DNA of 23,084 bases from an uncultured Clostridia bacterium (GTDB taxonomy: Bacteria; Bacillota; Clostridia; Christensenellales; CAG-138). Numbering within the stretch: the stretch's first letter is position 1; the number at the start of each line of letters is the position of its first letter. The notes under the pieces were generated by a model. That model was not told where the DNA came from and made no database searches. It saw only the letters and a program-made list of their open reading frames with translations. Location: assembly GCA_934633695.1 (NCBI GenBank), contig CAKTYT010000018.1:1-23084 (forward strand), written 5' to 3'. The translations under genes and the position numbers were made by a program. This document shows positions 1 to 7,273 of the stretch, piece by piece.

Positions 1-87
1 ACCTTTTTTTATCCTTCCTTTTTCTCCACCTCTCCCCGTTTTTTTCCGTAACTCCGGGCTTTTTTGCAGAATCGTGCTCGAAATTTG

Positions 88-131
88 AAAAAAATTCCGA
101 AAAATATATTTGAATTTTTCGGAATTTTTTT
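88..131 (-). terminator. AT-rich hairpin, putative terminator of the kinase/glycosyltransferase operon
   Basis: A perfect 17-bp inverted repeat (arms 88-104 and 115-131, loop of 10) lies just beyond the glycosyltransferase stop codon. Both arms end in A or T runs, so it could work in both directions. Only five of the stem pairs are G-C, so it is weaker than a classical Rho-independent terminator. Bases 1-87 upstream are pyrimidine-rich with T runs and contain no gene I can support; they may hold the 3' end signals of a neighbouring gene outside the window. Confidence 0.55.
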
Positions 132-158
132 GATTCTTTTATTCAATTTTTTTCGTCA

Positions 159-1406
159 TCACGCACTGATCTCATCTATGCTCTTTGCACATTTGTGCTC
201 AATAGGCTTCCACGTGACCTTCCCGAAGAGGGCTGCGAGTGAAATCGGAACATAGGTAAACATGAAAAATGGAAAGGTAAACGTATAGAGAATTTTCTTC
301 ACGTTCGAAGTATTTATCTTCTTCCACTCTGTTATCGTTGTTATAAGCCCTACGATAAATGCTACAAGATAACTGTTCACCGCAAGTTGGAGCAGTGAAT
401 TGAGGGCAACGACTATATCACCGCCCATCAGCACGCCGACAATTATCCCGATAATGTTAAGGATCTGACCCACTATACTCAGTGTAAATGCGGGCATTAT
501 CGTCATACTCATATCGAAGCATGCAAAGCTGCCTCCGAACATGCCCTTTATCAGAGCCTTGCCGTACTTGCCAAAGACCTGCAGATAACCCCTTGACCAA
601 CGCATACGCTGCCTCCACGACTGCGAAAACTTTGTCGGCTGTTCATCGTAGACGACCGCAGTCGGACAATAAGCAATTTTCTCACCGCTCGTAACGTTTT
701 TTATTGTGAATTCAATATCCTCTGTGAGGGTAAAGAAATTCCATCCGCCATATTTTTCGATTATTTTTTTTGTGAACATGAAGCCTGTTCCCGATACGGC
801 GGCACTTGAACCGAGCAGATTTCTCGGACCGTTGAGATACTTCGATTCGCGGATAAACCACAGTGCATATCCGGCTGAAATCCAGTTATCCCCGAAGTTT
901 TTTGTGTTTCTGTAACAAGTTGCAACGTTTGCACCGCCTGCCAGAGCTTTGTTCATTTCACACACAAATTCTGCATCGACAAGGTTGTCCGCATCGAAAA
1001 CGAGGTATGCATCGACATTCTCGTTGTAACCGTCTTTTTCTATGCTTTCGAGGAGAAATTTGAGGGCATACCCTTTGCCCACTTTCTTCTTGTCGTAGCG
1101 TTCATAGACAACTGCACCCATATTTTTTGCAATTTCCGCGGTTCTGTCCGTACAATTGTCGGCAACAACAAAAATCCGGATAAGCTCGGCAGGATAACTC
1201 TGGCGTTTTATGCTTTCAATCAGGTTTCCAATGACGATCTCCTCATTTCTTGCACAAATCAGTGCTGCAAACCTGTGTTGTTCGATGGTATCATCAGTTT
1301 TTTTAAATTTTCTGAAAAATGGAACCGCTATGTAAAGAAACTGATACGAATAGCATATTGCAAAAATAATCGAGATAATATAGTTGAGCAATTCTATGTT
1401 GTGCAT
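159..1406 (-). CDS. Membrane glycosyltransferase, family GT2
   Basis: A 415-residue processive-type GT2 enzyme, expected to transfer a sugar from a nucleotide-sugar donor at the cytoplasmic membrane. One N-terminal membrane segment (about residues 7-32) precedes the catalytic domain; three or more hydrophobic segments follow (about 300-395). The GT-A motifs are present: ADNCTD near 92-97, DAD at 138-140, the acid pair ED at 229-230, and QRMRW at 266-270, the Q-x-x-R-W motif of processive synthases. The ATG directly follows the TGA of the upstream kinase, with a GAGAGGAG ribosome binding site inside the kinase 3' end, so the two are translationally coupled. The product could be a surface polysaccharide or a glycolipid; the sequence does not tell which. 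Cotranscription with a two-component system suggests regulated envelope modification. Confidence 0.88.
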   Translation of the reverse strand: MHNIELLNYIISIIFAICYSYQFLYIAVPFFRKFKKTDDTIEQHRFAALICARNEEIVIGNLIESIKRQSYPAELIRIFVVADNCTDRTAEIAKNMGAVVYERYDKKKVGKGYALKFLLESIEKDGYNENVDAYLVFDADNLVDAEFVCEMNKALAGGANVATCYRNTKNFGDNWISAGYALWFIRESKYLNGPRNLLGSSAAVSGTGFMFTKKIIEKYGGWNFFTLTEDIEFTIKNVTSGEKIAYCPTAVVYDEQPTKFSQSWRQRMRWSRGYLQVFGKYGKALIKGMFGGSFACFDMSMTIMPAFTLSIVGQILNIIGIIVGVLMGGDIVVALNSLLQLAVNSYLVAFIVGLITTITEWKKINTSNVKKILYTFTFPFFMFTYVPISLAALFGKVTWKPIEHKCAKSIDEISA

Positions 1407-3287
1407 TCAACACTCCTCTCCATCGCTTTTAAGCGAATCAAACGTAATCACTATTTTGAACAAATCTCCATCAACCGTGATGTCAAAGCCGGCATTTTGG
1501 AGTTCGGCGAGGCTCTTTGCGATATTGAGTCCCAATCCGCTGCCTTCAGTATGCCTTGAGCTGTCGCCGCGAACAAACCTCTCCGTCAGCTCGTCACCGT
1601 AAATATTGAGCGGTTCCCTCGAAATATTTCGCAGAACCACCATTGCTTTCCCGTCAACCGCTAAAACAGAAGCATAGAAACGGGTCCCTCCAAGTGCGTA
1701 TTTTACAACATTATTCAGTGTATTGTCAAGTATACGCCATAAATGACGACCGTCCGCCATGACCGGAACGGGCTTCTCCGGCACGGAAACAATGACCTCG
1801 ATCCCACAATCCTCAATCCTTCCCCGGTATTCGCCGACGGCCTGGGCAACTGCAACTGCTAAATCGCATTTTTCCATATTAACCGCAATATTTCCCGTAG
1901 ACGCTTTTGATGCCTCCATAAGGTCCTCGATGAGCTTTTTCAGCTGCCTCGATTGCCGCTCAAGCACATTTACATAACCATCGATCTCCGGGTTGACAGG
2001 CCCTTTCTTTTTGATAATGTCAACATAATTGATTATCGACGTCAGTGGTGTTTTAATATCGTGTGAGACATTTGTTATAAGTTCGGTTCTGAATCTTTCG
2101 CTTTTCATTCTTTCTTCCACGGCAATTTCAAGCCCCTCGCCGATTCTGTTGAGACTTTTCGCCAATTCAAGCAGATCAGATGTCATATGTTCAGTATTCA
2201 CCCTGCACTCAAGCTGTCCTGACGCAATTTTTTCCGCCCCATTCCGCAGCTTCCTGACTGACGTTGCTGTTACGATTATTGCTGCGAAAAGAACCATTCT
2301 GATTGCCAGCCACGGAAGTACAGTCCTGTTAAAAAACAAGCCCAGTACAATGAGTTCCATGAAAAATTCCGCTGCGGCGATAAGGGCCGCTCTGGGAACT
2401 ACCGGCAGGCTTTTGAATGTATACGCAATTCTTTTCCACACACCTCTGCACAGCTTTATAAGAAATACGAAGAGGTGATAAATCAGATTGTTTTTTAACA
2501 GCGTTCCGCCCTTTATGCGAACTGCAAAACTGAGTGCGTAAATCAAACCGAATACGTACGCCGCAAGTGCCGTAAGAATCATTCCGACCTGCCCGAATGA
2601 ATAAAAAACATTGGACACCAAAACGGCAAACAGCACATAAATGCCCGTCAGCAAATCGAGTGGTACTCTGTCAACGGGGCCGAACGTTACGTCACCTTTA
2701 TCTGGTCCTCTGCCCGCAACGCAAAAAAGGAAGACAAGATCCGCTGTAAACAGCAGTGCGGCAAGTCCGCCGCAGACAATGGAAACATTACGCATGCGGC
2801 AGCAAAAATTAAATAATGCATTTACCCGACCCATTTCAATCGACGTGCTGACTGTACTGCTGACATAAAGTTCAGTGCAAAAGCCATTCAGCTCCCTTTT
2901 GAAAAGAATGGTTTCCTCTTCGGATCTTTCTTCGCCGTATTCAGACCTGCCGACAGTAGTATCGAAAATCAAATTTCCATCTGCATCCTGCACCTTCGCA
3001 TAAACACCTAATCGGGCGAGCCATTCGAGTTCCTCACCCGTACTCTGTTCCTCTGCAAACAATGTGATATTGTCAATGTACCTGTACGCCGTGCTTTTAA
3101 GAGCATTCCTCCTCGCATCATCATAGCTGCCTGCATATGCGTCGGTTTCCGCCATCCACAGCGTTGCCAAGGCGAATGCAGTACATAGTCCGGCAAGCAA
3201 CGCTGAAGCAATGACTGCAATTGCTTTGACAGGCATAGAATAGATCGCTCTTTTCTTCATAGTGGCTTTTTCTTTCGAATTATTCAC
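1407..3287 (-). CDS. Sensor histidine kinase, multi-pass membrane
   Basis: A 626-residue two-component sensor. A first membrane segment (about 20-43) and a second (about 168-191) flank an extracytoplasmic domain of about 120 residues. At least three further hydrophobic segments follow (about 208-257 and 298-342), making it more membrane-embedded than a simple VanS-like kinase. A HAMP-like stretch leads to the HisKA domain with the phosphoacceptor His409 in NVSHDIKTPLTS. The ATPase domain has an N box near 521-530 and a G2 box GSGLGL at 582-587. The GTG start given here overlaps the upstream response-regulator gene by 8 bases. An ATG nine codons further on (at 3260) is an equally plausible start. 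The partner regulator is immediately upstream and a glycosyltransferase immediately downstream. The ligand is unknown; an envelope signal is an inference. Confidence 0.9.
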   Translation of the reverse strand: MNNSKEKATMKKRAIYSMPVKAIAVIASALLAGLCTAFALATLWMAETDAYAGSYDDARRNALKSTAYRYIDNITLFAEEQSTGEELEWLARLGVYAKVQDADGNLIFDTTVGRSEYGEERSEEETILFKRELNGFCTELYVSSTVSTSIEMGRVNALFNFCCRMRNVSIVCGGLAALLFTADLVFLFCVAGRGPDKGDVTFGPVDRVPLDLLTGIYVLFAVLVSNVFYSFGQVGMILTALAAYVFGLIYALSFAVRIKGGTLLKNNLIYHLFVFLIKLCRGVWKRIAYTFKSLPVVPRAALIAAAEFFMELIVLGLFFNRTVLPWLAIRMVLFAAIIVTATSVRKLRNGAEKIASGQLECRVNTEHMTSDLLELAKSLNRIGEGLEIAVEERMKSERFRTELITNVSHDIKTPLTSIINYVDIIKKKGPVNPEIDGYVNVLERQSRQLKKLIEDLMEASKASTGNIAVNMEKCDLAVAVAQAVGEYRGRIEDCGIEVIVSVPEKPVPVMADGRHLWRILDNTLNNVVKYALGGTRFYASVLAVDGKAMVVLRNISREPLNIYGDELTERFVRGDSSRHTEGSGLGLNIAKSLAELQNAGFDITVDGDLFKIVITFDSLKSDGEEC

Positions 3288-3981
3288 GACGTTTCCCGGA
3301 ATTAAATTTATATCCCTTTCCCCACACGACCTTGACGTATTCCGGTTCGGCCGGGTTGATTTCGATCTTCTCTCTGATGTGGCGAATATGCACGGCTACC
3401 GTGCTTTCCGCACCCAACGGCATATCCATCCATACTTTTCGGTAAATTTCTTTCGGTGACATGACCGTATCCGGGCTTGTGATCAGCACCTTTAATATTT
3501 CATACTCAGTCGGTGTGAGATTGACAAGCTCGCCGTCAACATGAACCTCCTTCTTCCTGTCGTCAAGCTCAACGCCGCCGACCTTGACCTGCTCTGCATC
3601 CTTTCCGATACCTCCCAATTGGGTGTACCTTCGCAACTGGGACCTTACCCTTGCAATGAGTTCCGCCGGATTGAATGGTTTTGTCATATAGTCATCCGCC
3701 CCCATGTTGAGTCCCGATATCTTATCCGCATCCTCACTCTTTGCCGTCAGCATGATGATTGGTATGTTTTTTAGCTTTCTCAGCTTCGTCATTGCTTCCA
3801 TGCCGTCCATTTTCGGCATCATAACATCGAGCAGTACGAGCTCAACACCCTCTTTCGACGCGATTTCAACAGCTTCAATGCCGTTATACGCCTTGACAGT
3901 CTCATAGCCCTCGGCATTCAGATAAATTTCGATTGCATCAACAATATCCGCTTCATCATCGCAAATCAGAATTTTGTTCAT
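3280..3981 (-). CDS. OmpR/PhoB-family response regulator
   Basis: A 233-residue two-domain transcription factor of usual family length. The receiver domain has the acidic pair near residues 8-9, the phosphorylation site Asp52 in LLDVMMPKMDG, a conserved Thr near 79 and Lys101 in the KPF motif. The C-terminal part (about 130-230) is a winged-helix DNA-binding domain ending in the usual YKF-containing hairpin. It is the first gene of the operon and its 3' end overlaps the kinase gene by 8 bases, so the pair is almost certainly cognate. A TTAAG-type repeat at 4055-4076 lies at the predicted -35 region of its own promoter, which suggests autoregulation. Its targets beyond the operon cannot be seen here. 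Confidence 0.95.
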   Translation of the reverse strand: MNKILICDDEADIVDAIEIYLNAEGYETVKAYNGIEAVEIASKEGVELVLLDVMMPKMDGMEAMTKLRKLKNIPIIMLTAKSEDADKISGLNMGADDYMTKPFNPAELIARVRSQLRRYTQLGGIGKDAEQVKVGGVELDDRKKEVHVDGELVNLTPTEYEILKVLITSPDTVMSPKEIYRKVWMDMPLGAESTVAVHIRHIREKIEINPAEPEYVKVVWGKGYKFNSGKRRE

Positions 3982-4035
3982 TTCATCCTCCCGTACATAT
4001 CGCTCGGCTGCCTTAATTTTAACGCAATTACACGC

Positions 4036-4076
4036 AGAATAAAAGCATTTATCCCTTAAGATTCTCTTAATATTGA
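4036..4076 (-). promoter_or_regulatory. Candidate autoregulated promoter of the response-regulator operon
   Basis: On the minus strand a TATTCT -10-like hexamer is found at 4041-4036. No -35 hexamer matches at 17 bp. Instead an 11-bp-period direct repeat covers this position (4055-4065 and 4066-4076, 8 of 11 bases identical). The same stretch holds a 15-bp inverted repeat, TTAAGATTCTCTTAA, at 4056-4070. OmpR-family regulators typically bind tandem repeats with 11-bp spacing overlapping -35. Assignment to this regulator is inference. Confidence 0.45.
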
Positions 4077-4115
4077 CACTCTCTTGTGTCTCTTCTCAAA
4101 ACGGTCAAACAATGC

Positions 4116-4144
4116 TTGACATGCACTGCTCCGAGTTCTATAAT
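4116..4144 (+). promoter_or_regulatory. Sigma-A promoter of the PII-like/antiporter operon
   Basis: TTGACA (4116-4121), a 17-bp spacer and TATAAT (4139-4144) match both consensus hexamers exactly. Transcription should begin near 4151, leaving a leader of about 50 nt with two short competing stems (AACCG/CGGTT at 4154-4170 and GTTGTT/AACAAC at 4168-4183) before the AAAGGAGA ribosome binding site at 4186-4193. Confidence 0.8.
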
Positions 4145-4199
4145 CACGTTGAAAACCGTAAAATGCGGTTGTTAATAAACAACAGAAAGGAGAATCGTC

Positions 4200-4544
4200 A
4201 TGCAATTGTTAGTTATTACTATTGATAACTGTGATGAATTTCTTGCAACGCTGGAAGGGCTAAAGGCTCATGGCATGAACGGAATCGTTTTTCAGTCCAC
4301 CAGTCTCAAGCACGCTCTGCTCAACAGCACCATTGACGCCGGACCTATTTTCGGCGGCGTAAGCAAGGTCATTAACCACGATTTTGAGTCCAGTCACACT
4401 GCTTTTCTTCTGCTCAACAACGACCAGATAGAACATGCAAAGAGAGTTATCCGACGCAATACCAACGGACTTGGCAAGAAGGGCATAATGTTTACTCTCC
4501 CCGTCACCTCCTTTGAAGGTATCGACGATCAGGAATCCGAATAA
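4200..4544 (+). CDS. Small PII-like regulatory protein
   Basis: A 114-residue soluble protein with no signal peptide. The predicted order of elements is beta (2-8), helix (10-25), beta (27-33), a loop, beta (66-72), helix (74-85) and beta (94-101). This is the ferredoxin-like fold of the PII/CutA/DarA superfamily. The last strand and following residues (MFTLPVTSFEGI) resemble the LPV-x-x-F ending seen in the c-di-AMP receptor DarA. The rest is not a clear match to DarA or to classical GlnB; the GlnB uridylylated-Tyr loop is not seen. It precedes a cation/proton antiporter in the same operon, so a role in sensing a nucleotide and controlling transport is a reasonable inference. The start is fixed by an AAAGGAGA site 7 nt upstream. 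Confidence 0.6.
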   Translation: MQLLVITIDNCDEFLATLEGLKAHGMNGIVFQSTSLKHALLNSTIDAGPIFGGVSKVINHDFESSHTAFLLLNNDQIEHAKRVIRRNTNGLGKKGIMFTLPVTSFEGIDDQESE

Positions 4545-4570
4545 TTTTCCCCCACTTAACACCCCGATGC

Positions 4571-4617
4571 ACCCGTTTCGGGAATCCGTTACGGGTTGTT
4601 TTGCTGCTTTATTTTTA
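4571..4617 (+). terminator. Weak intercistronic hairpin, possible attenuator
   Basis: ACCCGT (4571-4576) can pair with ACGGGT (4591-4596) across a 14-nt loop, and a T-rich stretch follows (4597-4617). It lies between the PII-like gene and the antiporter and could partly reduce downstream transcription. The stem is short, so this is tentative. Confidence 0.3.
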
Positions 4618-4637
4618 ATCAATGTAAGGAATTGATC

Positions 4638-5822
4638 ATGCACACTCTGTTGATTCTCGCCGCTGCAATGGCGGCAGGCCTTGCCCTTTCAAGGCTGATG
4701 AAGGTTTTGAACCTTCCCAATGTCACCGGTTACCTCATTGCAGGTATTATCATCGGTCCGTTCGTTCTGAAGCTCATCACTCCGACCGACATTCAGGACA
4801 CTAAAATAATTACGACTACCGCCCTGGGCTTTATCGCCTTTTCCATCGGCGGCGAATTTAAACTCAGCTTTTTAAAAAAGCTGGGCAAGCAGATAGTCAT
4901 CATTACTGTTGTTCAGGCACTTGTGACCGTTATCCTCGTCACACTTGCAATGCTGCTCGTCCCCGGCGATAACCGTATTGCCAGGGCTTTGCTCCTCGGT
5001 GCAATTGCCGCTGCGACGGCTCCCGCTGCAACGCTGTTGGTCGTCCGGCAATACAAAGCCAAGGGACCCGTAACCGACACGCTCCTGCCCGTAACCGCAT
5101 TCGATGATGCCATAGGTCTTATGATTTTTTCACTCTGCTTTGCCCTTGCTCAGGTCTTCGTTTCGGGAGCAGAGTTGACCGCCCAAGCCGTTGTACTCAA
5201 TCCCCTTTGCGAAATTGCACTCTCTCTGCTCGTTGGCGGTGCAGTCGGCGGTCTGCTTGCACTCGTGACCCGTTTCTTCCGCTCGGATGCAAACAGGCTC
5301 TGTCTTATGCTCGCTTCCGTCTTTGCCTGCGTTGCCCTCTCCGATATGTGGGACCTTTCTTCGCTCCTCACCTGCATGATGCTCGGTGCGGTCTACGCAA
5401 ACCTCCGCAGCGATTCTGTACGGCTCCTTCAGCTGTGTGAGGGCTGGACACCTGCTCTGTTCATGCTATTCTTCGTTCTTTCCGGTGCAGAGCTTGATTT
5501 CTCGATCCTTCTCACCGTTGGTCTTGCAGGCGTAGTGTACATCGCTGCACGTTCTGTCGGCAAATACTCCGGTGCATACTTGGGTTCTGCAGTGTCCAAT
5601 GCCGAACCCTCTGTACGCAAATTCCTCGGTGTAACACTTTTTCCGCAAGCAGGCGTTGCGATCGGCATGGCCCAAATGGTTGCCGCAAGTCCCGACCTTG
5701 CCCCCATCGCTCCCCAGGTCGTTACCGTTGCACTGTTTGCGACGCTTGTATATGAACTCATAGGTCCCGTTCTGACCAAGCTCGCCCTCACGAAAGCAGG
5801 CGAAATCAAAAAAGCCGCCTGA
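4638..5822 (+). CDS. CPA2-type cation/proton antiporter, membrane domain only
   Basis: A 394-residue integral membrane protein of the Na+/H+ exchanger superfamily, with about 11-13 hydrophobic segments filling nearly the whole length. The LPNVTGYLIAGIIIGP motif at 26-41 is typical of the first conserved helix pair. The ATAPAAT stretch near 125-132 corresponds to the unwound core helix. The acid pair Asp156-Asp157 in AFDDAIG matches the DD pair of electrogenic antiporters such as NapA. KefC-like proteins have longer C-termini with a TrkA-N/RCK domain; this one stops right after the last helix. The ATG at 4638 is chosen over an in-frame ATG at 4596 because AAGGA lies 7 nt upstream and the membrane helix begins there. 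The substrate (Na+ or K+) is not determinable. Confidence 0.9.
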   Translation: MHTLLILAAAMAAGLALSRLMKVLNLPNVTGYLIAGIIIGPFVLKLITPTDIQDTKIITTTALGFIAFSIGGEFKLSFLKKLGKQIVIITVVQALVTVILVTLAMLLVPGDNRIARALLLGAIAAATAPAATLLVVRQYKAKGPVTDTLLPVTAFDDAIGLMIFSLCFALAQVFVSGAELTAQAVVLNPLCEIALSLLVGGAVGGLLALVTRFFRSDANRLCLMLASVFACVALSDMWDLSSLLTCMMLGAVYANLRSDSVRLLQLCEGWTPALFMLFFVLSGAELDFSILLTVGLAGVVYIAARSVGKYSGAYLGSAVSNAEPSVRKFLGVTLFPQAGVAIGMAQMVAASPDLAPIAPQVVTVALFATLVYELIGPVLTKLALTKAGEIKKAA

Positions 5823-5840
5823 TCCTTTCAAGTTATCGAA

Positions 5841-5930
5841 AATGCCCCCTGCACCAAAAAGTGATATGTACCCCCAATACCATACACCCGGTATGGGGGC
5901 ATATCAAGACGGCAGGGGGTATTTTCTTTC
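5841..5930 (+). terminator. Nested double hairpin after the antiporter gene
   Basis: An inner hairpin pairs 5863-5881 with 5890-5905 (GATATG, CCCCC and ATACC segments with two small bulges). An outer stem pairs 5841-5852 with 5912-5923 (AATGCCCCCTGC against GCAGGGGGTATT, one G-U pair). A short T-rich run (5920-5929) follows. It starts 18 nt after the antiporter stop codon. Because both C5 and both G5 tracts are interchangeable, alternative pairings are possible. Most likely a terminator for the operon. Confidence 0.6.
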
Positions 5931-5977
5931 CGGAGATTCACTTCCAAGTTTTTTTACAAGCACCGTGGTTATTCGAC

Positions 5978-6149
5978 TTTTCCACACAAAGTTTTCCACA
6001 CTGACACGGTCTTTATGGATAAGTCTAAAAAAATGCCTGTCCTTCTAACCTTTTTCTGTGGATAATTCTGTGGATATTGTGGATAACTCGCAAAATTCGT
6101 GTGGATAACCTGTCCTTATACATGCATTTTTCCACTGTTACGTGCATAA
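5978..6149. promoter_or_regulatory. Cluster of DnaA boxes
   Basis: Five sites match the DnaA box TTWTNCACA exactly: TTTTCCACA at 5978-5986 and 5992-6000 on the plus strand, and TTATCCACA on the minus strand at 6057-6065, 6078-6086 and 6100-6108. Four more differ at one position: 6014-6022, 6069-6077 (abutting the box at 6078), 6128-6136 and 6141-6149. The cluster spans 172 bp between two convergent operons. This gene-free stretch (5823-6207) otherwise contains only two terminators. No dnaA or dnaN gene is in the window, so whether it is an origin, a DnaA-titrating site or a regulatory element cannot be settled here. Confidence 0.8.
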
Positions 6150-6152
6150 CTC

Positions 6153-6200
6153 AAGGAAAAGAAAGAGCTGCACCGATGGAAAGACCCACCGGTGCAGCTC
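6153..6200 (-). terminator. Rho-independent terminator of the tsaD operon
   Basis: Perfect 11-bp stem GAGCTGCACCG (6165-6175) with CGGTGCAGCTC (6190-6200), 14-nt loop, followed on the minus strand by TTTCTTTTCC. It begins 7 nt after the tsaD stop codon. Confidence 0.85.
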
Positions 6201-6207
6201 AGGAAAA

Positions 6208-7272
6208 TCATCTTGCAAGAAAGCTTTCCGCACTGGGATTGAGGTCCAAGTCATCCCTGTACCCCTTCATAAGCCTGTAATGCCCCTGACATGCGATCAT
6301 CGCCGCATTATCGGTGCAGAACCGCCAATCCGGACAGCAGAACCTTATCCCGTTTGCACTGCACTCCTCGCCGAGTCTTTTCCTCAACACCTTGTTTGCA
6401 CTGACTCCGCCCGCAAGTGCGAGGGTATTCATCCCATTGTTGAGTGCCACACGCACGGATTTCTTTGTCAACGTTTCAACGACCGAACGCTGGAACGACG
6501 CCGCAACATCGGCACGATTGACATCCTCTCCTTTCTGCTCCGCATTGTGCAGAAGGTTTACGACCGCCGTTTTAATTCCCGAAAAGCTGAAGTCATTCGT
6601 ATCGCCCTCATTGAACGGAGCGTGGAATTTATAAGCACTGTCGCTGCCGTTCATCGCAAGCTTTTCAATTTCCGGTCCGCCCGGATAGCAGAGCGACAAT
6701 GCCCTTGCAACCTTGTCAAATGCTTCGCCTGCTGCATCGTCTCTCGTCCTGCCGATGAGCTCAAAGTCATCGTAATCATGTACAAGTACAATATGGCTGT
6801 GCCCTCCCGATGCAACAAGGCACATGAACGGGGGTTCAAGGTCGGGATATGTCAGGTAGTTTGCCGCAATATGCCCCTCAATATGGTTGACCCCGATGAA
6901 TGGCAGTTCACATGCATATGCAAGCCCCTTAGCATAGCTGACACCGACCAGCAATGCTCCGATAAGCCCCGGCGAATACGTTGCGGCAACTGCTCCGATG
7001 TCGTGGATGGTCAAGGAGGCTCTATCCAGAGCTTCTTTGACGACCGAACCAATCCGCTCCGTATGGCTTCTCGATGCAATTTCCGGCACAACACCGCCAT
7101 ACAGCCTGTGTATAGGTATCTGCGTATGAACGGCCATACTCAGCACTTCACGTCCGCCACGGACGACCGAGGCCGCCGTTTCATCACAGGAAGACTCTAT
7201 TGCAAGCAGAACATTGTTCCTTCCGGAAACATATTCTTCATATTTTTTCTGAGTTCGCTCAAAATAACTCAT
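6208..7272 (-). CDS. tsaD: tRNA N6-adenosine threonylcarbamoyltransferase TsaD
   Basis: A 354-residue member of the Kae1/TsaD/Gcp family, which transfers the threonylcarbamoyl group from TC-AMP to A37 of ANN-decoding tRNAs, in the cytoplasm together with TsaB and TsaE. The ASKHA-fold start AIESSCDETA is at 24-33. The metal-binding motif HIEGH gives His130 and His134. A third metal ligand is the Asp of CTDNAAMIA near the C-terminus, and LALAGGVSAN lies before it. The N-terminus is about 20 residues longer than in many homologues. The ATG is separated by a single base from the stop of the upstream membrane-protein gene, so it is the last gene of a four-gene operon. tsaB and tsaE are not in the window. 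Confidence 0.97.
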   Translation of the reverse strand: MSYFERTQKKYEEYVSGRNNVLLAIESSCDETAASVVRGGREVLSMAVHTQIPIHRLYGGVVPEIASRSHTERIGSVVKEALDRASLTIHDIGAVAATYSPGLIGALLVGVSYAKGLAYACELPFIGVNHIEGHIAANYLTYPDLEPPFMCLVASGGHSHIVLVHDYDDFELIGRTRDDAAGEAFDKVARALSLCYPGGPEIEKLAMNGSDSAYKFHAPFNEGDTNDFSFSGIKTAVVNLLHNAEQKGEDVNRADVAASFQRSVVETLTKKSVRVALNNGMNTLALAGGVSANKVLRKRLGEECSANGIRFCCPDWRFCTDNAAMIACQGHYRLMKGYRDDLDLNPSAESFLAR

Positions 7273-7273
7273 T

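Noticed and set aside
4260..4643. A 127-codon minus-strand frame opposite the PII-like gene
   Set aside because: The plus-strand gene has a perfect promoter and ribosome binding site; the opposite frame has neither and shows no domain.
5823..6207. A fully fledged oriC
   Set aside because: The DnaA boxes are real, but there is no dnaA/dnaN, no obvious AT-rich unwinding region or DnaA-trio repeat, and the adjacent genes converge on the site; reported only as a DnaA-box cluster.
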